Shown here: positions 61,692 to 64,000 of the stretch, in pieces
Layout: each line of letters begins with the position of its first letter
Numbering within the stretch: the stretch's first letter is position 1
Assembly (NCBI GenBank): GCA_002798295.1
Contig: NWQT01000025.1
Coordinates: forward strand, 1 to 64,000
Reading direction: 5' to 3'
Source of the DNA: Lysobacteraceae bacterium NML07-0707
GTDB lineage: Bacteria > Pseudomonadota > Gammaproteobacteria > Xanthomonadales > Xanthomonadaceae
DNA length: 64,000 bases
Notes under the pieces: model-generated
What the model was told of the DNA's origin: nothing
Databases searched by the model: none
The model's input: the letters and a program-made list of their open reading frames with translations, nothing else
Position numbers and translations under genes: made by a program

Positions 61692-62903
61692 CTACACCTC
61701 GCCCATCGTTGGGAAGAGCTGTTGCATCAGTCCCTTTTTGTGAGTTTTTAGAGATTCAATTTTTTGGGTTTGGCTGGTGATGCGATCGTCGAGGGATGTG
61801 AGACAGTCGGCGATTTTTTGTTGCTCTTCTGATGTTGATACGGGAAGAGGCATGGCCATGAAATCATTGTTTGTGATGGCCATTCTGTCATGTCTAGCCC
61901 CCGTGCTGGATGCCTGACACATGTATTGATGCCAGCCCGTGGTCTTGAAATAGTGGGCGTAGAAATCATTTCTGTCATCGAAAAATCTAAATACGGAGTA
62001 CAGGGGCGACATCACTCCAGTTGCGACATTGTTCTTTGAGATGGGGCCTACGGGTGCGGTTGCAGATATCCTTGGGTTGTATACGTAGTCGCCTTTCTCT
62101 ACGATATAGTAGTTTTCCAAGTTGCCTTGTGTGGCAATGTCTTTATCAAAGTAATCGCGCTGATCAACTACACCATATTCTGCAGAATTCGTTAGAACTC
62201 GCGTTATTTCACCGTTCCGATTCCTTTGCGTGCAGCGTCTGGCGAGCTTGTTTAACGGGGTAAATTCCCACCTGCCAACATTCAAGAACCCAGGAAACTG
62301 CAGGCGCGGCGCAGTTTCGCCTTTAGCAGGGAAGATCTGTTGCATCAGCCCTTTTTTGTGGCGCTTGAGGGCGTTGAGCTTTTGCGACTCCAGCGTAATG
62401 AGCTCATCAATAGAGCCGAGGCAGTCGGCGATTTTTTGTTGCTCTCCTGTTTTGACGTCGGGAAAATAGATCACTCGCTTCTTCAAAATGGAGAAGTGAC
62501 GCTTGTAATCTTCCATCACTAGTGGACTGTGGTTGAGTGATTGAAATAAATATGCGGCAGATATAATTGGATTTGATTTGAGTATCTTGATGCCATCGGC
62601 ACCCTGTGCAAATGGCTTTTCAACAAATTTAAGAGTGCAGGTATGATCGCCAAATACTATGAGTGGTAATGGCTCAGTAATCAATGTGCTTTCATCGTTA
62701 GTCCAGCCGCAAATGGTGTCCTGTGACTGATCTATGATCGGAAACTTGCCCTGCAACAGATAGCTTGATGTCTGTAGCTTCACCGGTGGGCTAACTGTAG
62801 TGACGAGTTTCTCCAGTTTTTCGCCGCGCCATCCATCCGTTTTCAAAAATTCTGGAAACCGTAGCTTGGGCAGCAGTACAGATTTTTCTGTTGCCGTTGT
62901 CAT
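61692..62903 (-). CDS. hsdS: Type I restriction-modification specificity subunit HsdS
   Basis: The roughly 400-residue protein has two target-recognition domains, each followed by the conserved helix with an EQQKIADCL motif and the HKKGLMQQ(I/L)FP end (first at about residue 160-205, second at the C-terminus). These helices fix the distance between the two half-sites. The start was put at 62903 because AAGGA precedes it at about 9 nt; the frame from 62930 overlaps the hsdR stop (ATGAGTAA) and is an alternative. The recognition sequence cannot be predicted from sequence here. Confidence 0.93.
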   Translation of the reverse strand: MTTATEKSVLLPKLRFPEFLKTDGWRGEKLEKLVTTVSPPVKLQTSSYLLQGKFPIIDQSQDTICGWTNDESTLITEPLPLIVFGDHTCTLKFVEKPFAQGADGIKILKSNPIISAAYLFQSLNHSPLVMEDYKRHFSILKKRVIYFPDVKTGEQQKIADCLGSIDELITLESQKLNALKRHKKGLMQQIFPAKGETAPRLQFPGFLNVGRWEFTPLNKLARRCTQRNRNGEITRVLTNSAEYGVVDQRDYFDKDIATQGNLENYYIVEKGDYVYNPRISATAPVGPISKNNVATGVMSPLYSVFRFFDDRNDFYAHYFKTTGWHQYMCQASSTGARHDRMAITNNDFMAMPLPVSTSEEQQKIADCLTSLDDRITSQTQKIESLKTHKKGLMQQLFPTMGEV

Positions 62904-62922
62904 GGCGGCCATTCCTTTCTTA

Positions 62923-64000
62923 TTACTCATACGCCCCCAATCCCGATATCTCCCGGTCTTGCGCCCGTTTTTTAAGCTCTGGCATCAAGTCTTCCATCAA
63001 GGCCAGCTCGGCCTTGGTGCGCGCTTTCCAGCCCAGTTCCAGCGGGGCAAAAAGGTCGCTTAGTTGCTCTCCGTCAAACACCATGCGGCGCAAGGTGGTT
63101 TCTACAAAGGTTTGCAGGGCAGCCACGTCGAGCGAATGTTTGGCCGCGAGGCCCGTTAAAGCCTTCGCGTTTTTTTCTGCCTTGAAGCGCTCGAAACCTT
63201 CGCGGATGGCTTTTTCGTCCAGTGCTTTGCCGATTTCCAGCGTATCGATGTATTCGGTGATGATGTCGCGGTCGTCGATGAATTTGGCGTCAGCCTGGAT
63301 GAGGCCAATGAGCTGTTCACTGCTCATTTTCTGCTTGCCTGGTGTCTGGCTGGTATAACGGGCAATCAGCGCCATGATGTAGTCGTAATCAATGATGGCG
63401 CTGGCAAACAGCACAAATTCGAAATCAAGCTGTTGCACGTCAGGGCTGGTCTCGCCGCCGCTTTTATCTTGCTGTTGCTTCAGGCGCTGGGCGGTGTCGA
63501 GGTATACGCCTTTGAAGGCCAGCAATTGATCCTTGGGCAGAATGTGTTCGATGCTGGCTTTGTTCTCTTCCGTCAGGTCGGTGTACTGGTCCAGCTGGGT
63601 ATTGAGTCGCTGCACTTCTTTGAACAGGTTGATGAATTGTGCCCGTGCTTCGTCGCCCTTGAGGTTGGCAACGGCTTCGGGCTTGTTTTCCAGCCCTTGT
63701 GACTGCATGAATTCATCCAGCTTGTGCACGGCGGTTTGCAGTTTTTCAATGACAACAGGCGCTTTGTCCACCAGCCAGATTTCCTTGGGCGGTTTGCTGG
63801 TCTCGCCAGAGAACAAGGCAATGGCGGTATCGACGGCATCCTGTTGCTGGCGGAAATCAAGGATGTTGCCGTAAGGCTTGGTGTCGTTGAGCACGCGGTT
63901 GGTGCGCGAAAAGGCTTGAATCAGGCCGTGGTATTTAAGGTTCTTGTCAACGTACAGAGTGTTGAGGTATTTGGAGTCGAAGCCGGTGAGCAGCATGTCC
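62923..64000 (-). CDS. hsdR: Type I restriction enzyme HsdR, C-terminal part (cut at the right edge)
   Basis: The visible 358 or so residues begin DMLLTGFDSKYLNTLYVDKN and continue with LIQAFSRTNRVLNDTKPYG, the end of the superfamily-2 helicase motor (motif VI-like QAFSRTNR). A helical C-terminal domain follows that contacts the methylase (for example DEFMQSQGLENKPEA, TSPDVQQLDFEFVLFASAI). The nuclease and motor N-terminal parts are outside the window. Its stop overlaps the long hsdS frame. It is first in the operon. Confidence 0.93.
   Translation of the reverse strand, partial: DMLLTGFDSKYLNTLYVDKNLKYHGLIQAFSRTNRVLNDTKPYGNILDFRQQQDAVDTAIALFSGETSKPPKEIWLVDKAPVVIEKLQTAVHKLDEFMQSQGLENKPEAVANLKGDEARAQFINLFKEVQRLNTQLDQYTDLTEENKASIEHILPKDQLLAFKGVYLDTAQRLKQQQDKSGGETSPDVQQLDFEFVLFASAIIDYDYIMALIARYTSQTPGKQKMSSEQLIGLIQADAKFIDDRDIITEYIDTLEIGKALDEKAIREGFERFKAEKNAKALTGLAAKHSLDVAALQTFVETTLRRMVFDGEQLSDLFAPLELGWKARTKAELALMEDLMPELKKRAQDREISGLGAYE

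Overview
The window looks like a chromosomal segment of a xanthomonad-type gammaproteobacterium (order Lysobacterales/Xanthomonadales). The reasons are high G+C core genes, a xanthomonadin (aryl-polyene pigment) biosynthesis block with an XanB2-type chorismatase, an rsmG-parA-parB operon, tandem DUF4124 and GYF_2 proteins, and a DPP IV-type S9 peptidase. I assign no species. No rRNA or tRNA genes were recognised.

Layout. 1-127: end of an IS3-family element. 176-13.3 kb: housekeeping genes: uvrD, a YqhA-like membrane protein, an S9 peptidase, thrC and thrB separated by a calcineurin-like phosphoesterase, and a TPP riboswitch with thiC. 13.36-15.7 kb: an IS remnant, rpmG, rpmB, a hicAB toxin-antitoxin pair and a lipoprotein-like protein. 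15.7-22.05 kb: a DUF885 peptidase-like protein, a small sugar/lipid glycosylation operon (LAB_N, GT2, nucleotide-sugar epimerase), and rsmG-parA-parB.

22.1-29.9 kb is an accessory island. It begins with mqsR-mqsA, which sits between two near-identical 168-bp copies of the rsmG 5' end. It continues with a WYL-domain regulator whose first codons are 16 tandem copies of the heptamer GAGCCAA, a layout expected to be phase-variable. Next comes an A+T-richer co-directional operon: a 33-residue peptide, a zinc ribbon, an AAA+ ATPase, a coiled-coil protein, a MotA/ZorA-like channel protein and a MotB/ZorB-like OmpA protein, followed by a HEPN protein with an Rx4H motif. This is the best candidate for a new system: a Zorya-like proton-channel defence module with an unfamiliar set of accessory parts.

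29.9-45.4 kb: a phosphopantetheinyl transferase and an aryl-acyl ligase, then a housekeeping stretch (GlsB, DUF454, heme oxygenase, xthA, carbonic anhydrase, aroE, GNAT, hemB, two small membrane proteins), then the main pigment block (chorismatase, FAD halogenase-like enzyme, ACP, COG4648 protein, two acyltransferases, dehydratase, LolA-like protein, SDR, methyltransferase-like protein). No ketosynthase is visible. 45.4-58 kb: DUF4124 pair, tsaC, topA, GYF_2 proteins (one fused to a pilin-like helix), pyrE, a second exonuclease III, ampG, an M23 peptidase and tyrS.

58-64 kb is a second accessory island: a Phd/VapC-type toxin-antitoxin pair and a type I restriction-modification operon (hsdR cut by the right edge, hsdS, a PrrC-like ATPase/HEPN candidate anticodon nuclease, hsdM). 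A dispersed repeat is shared by the mqsRA module and the start of this island.
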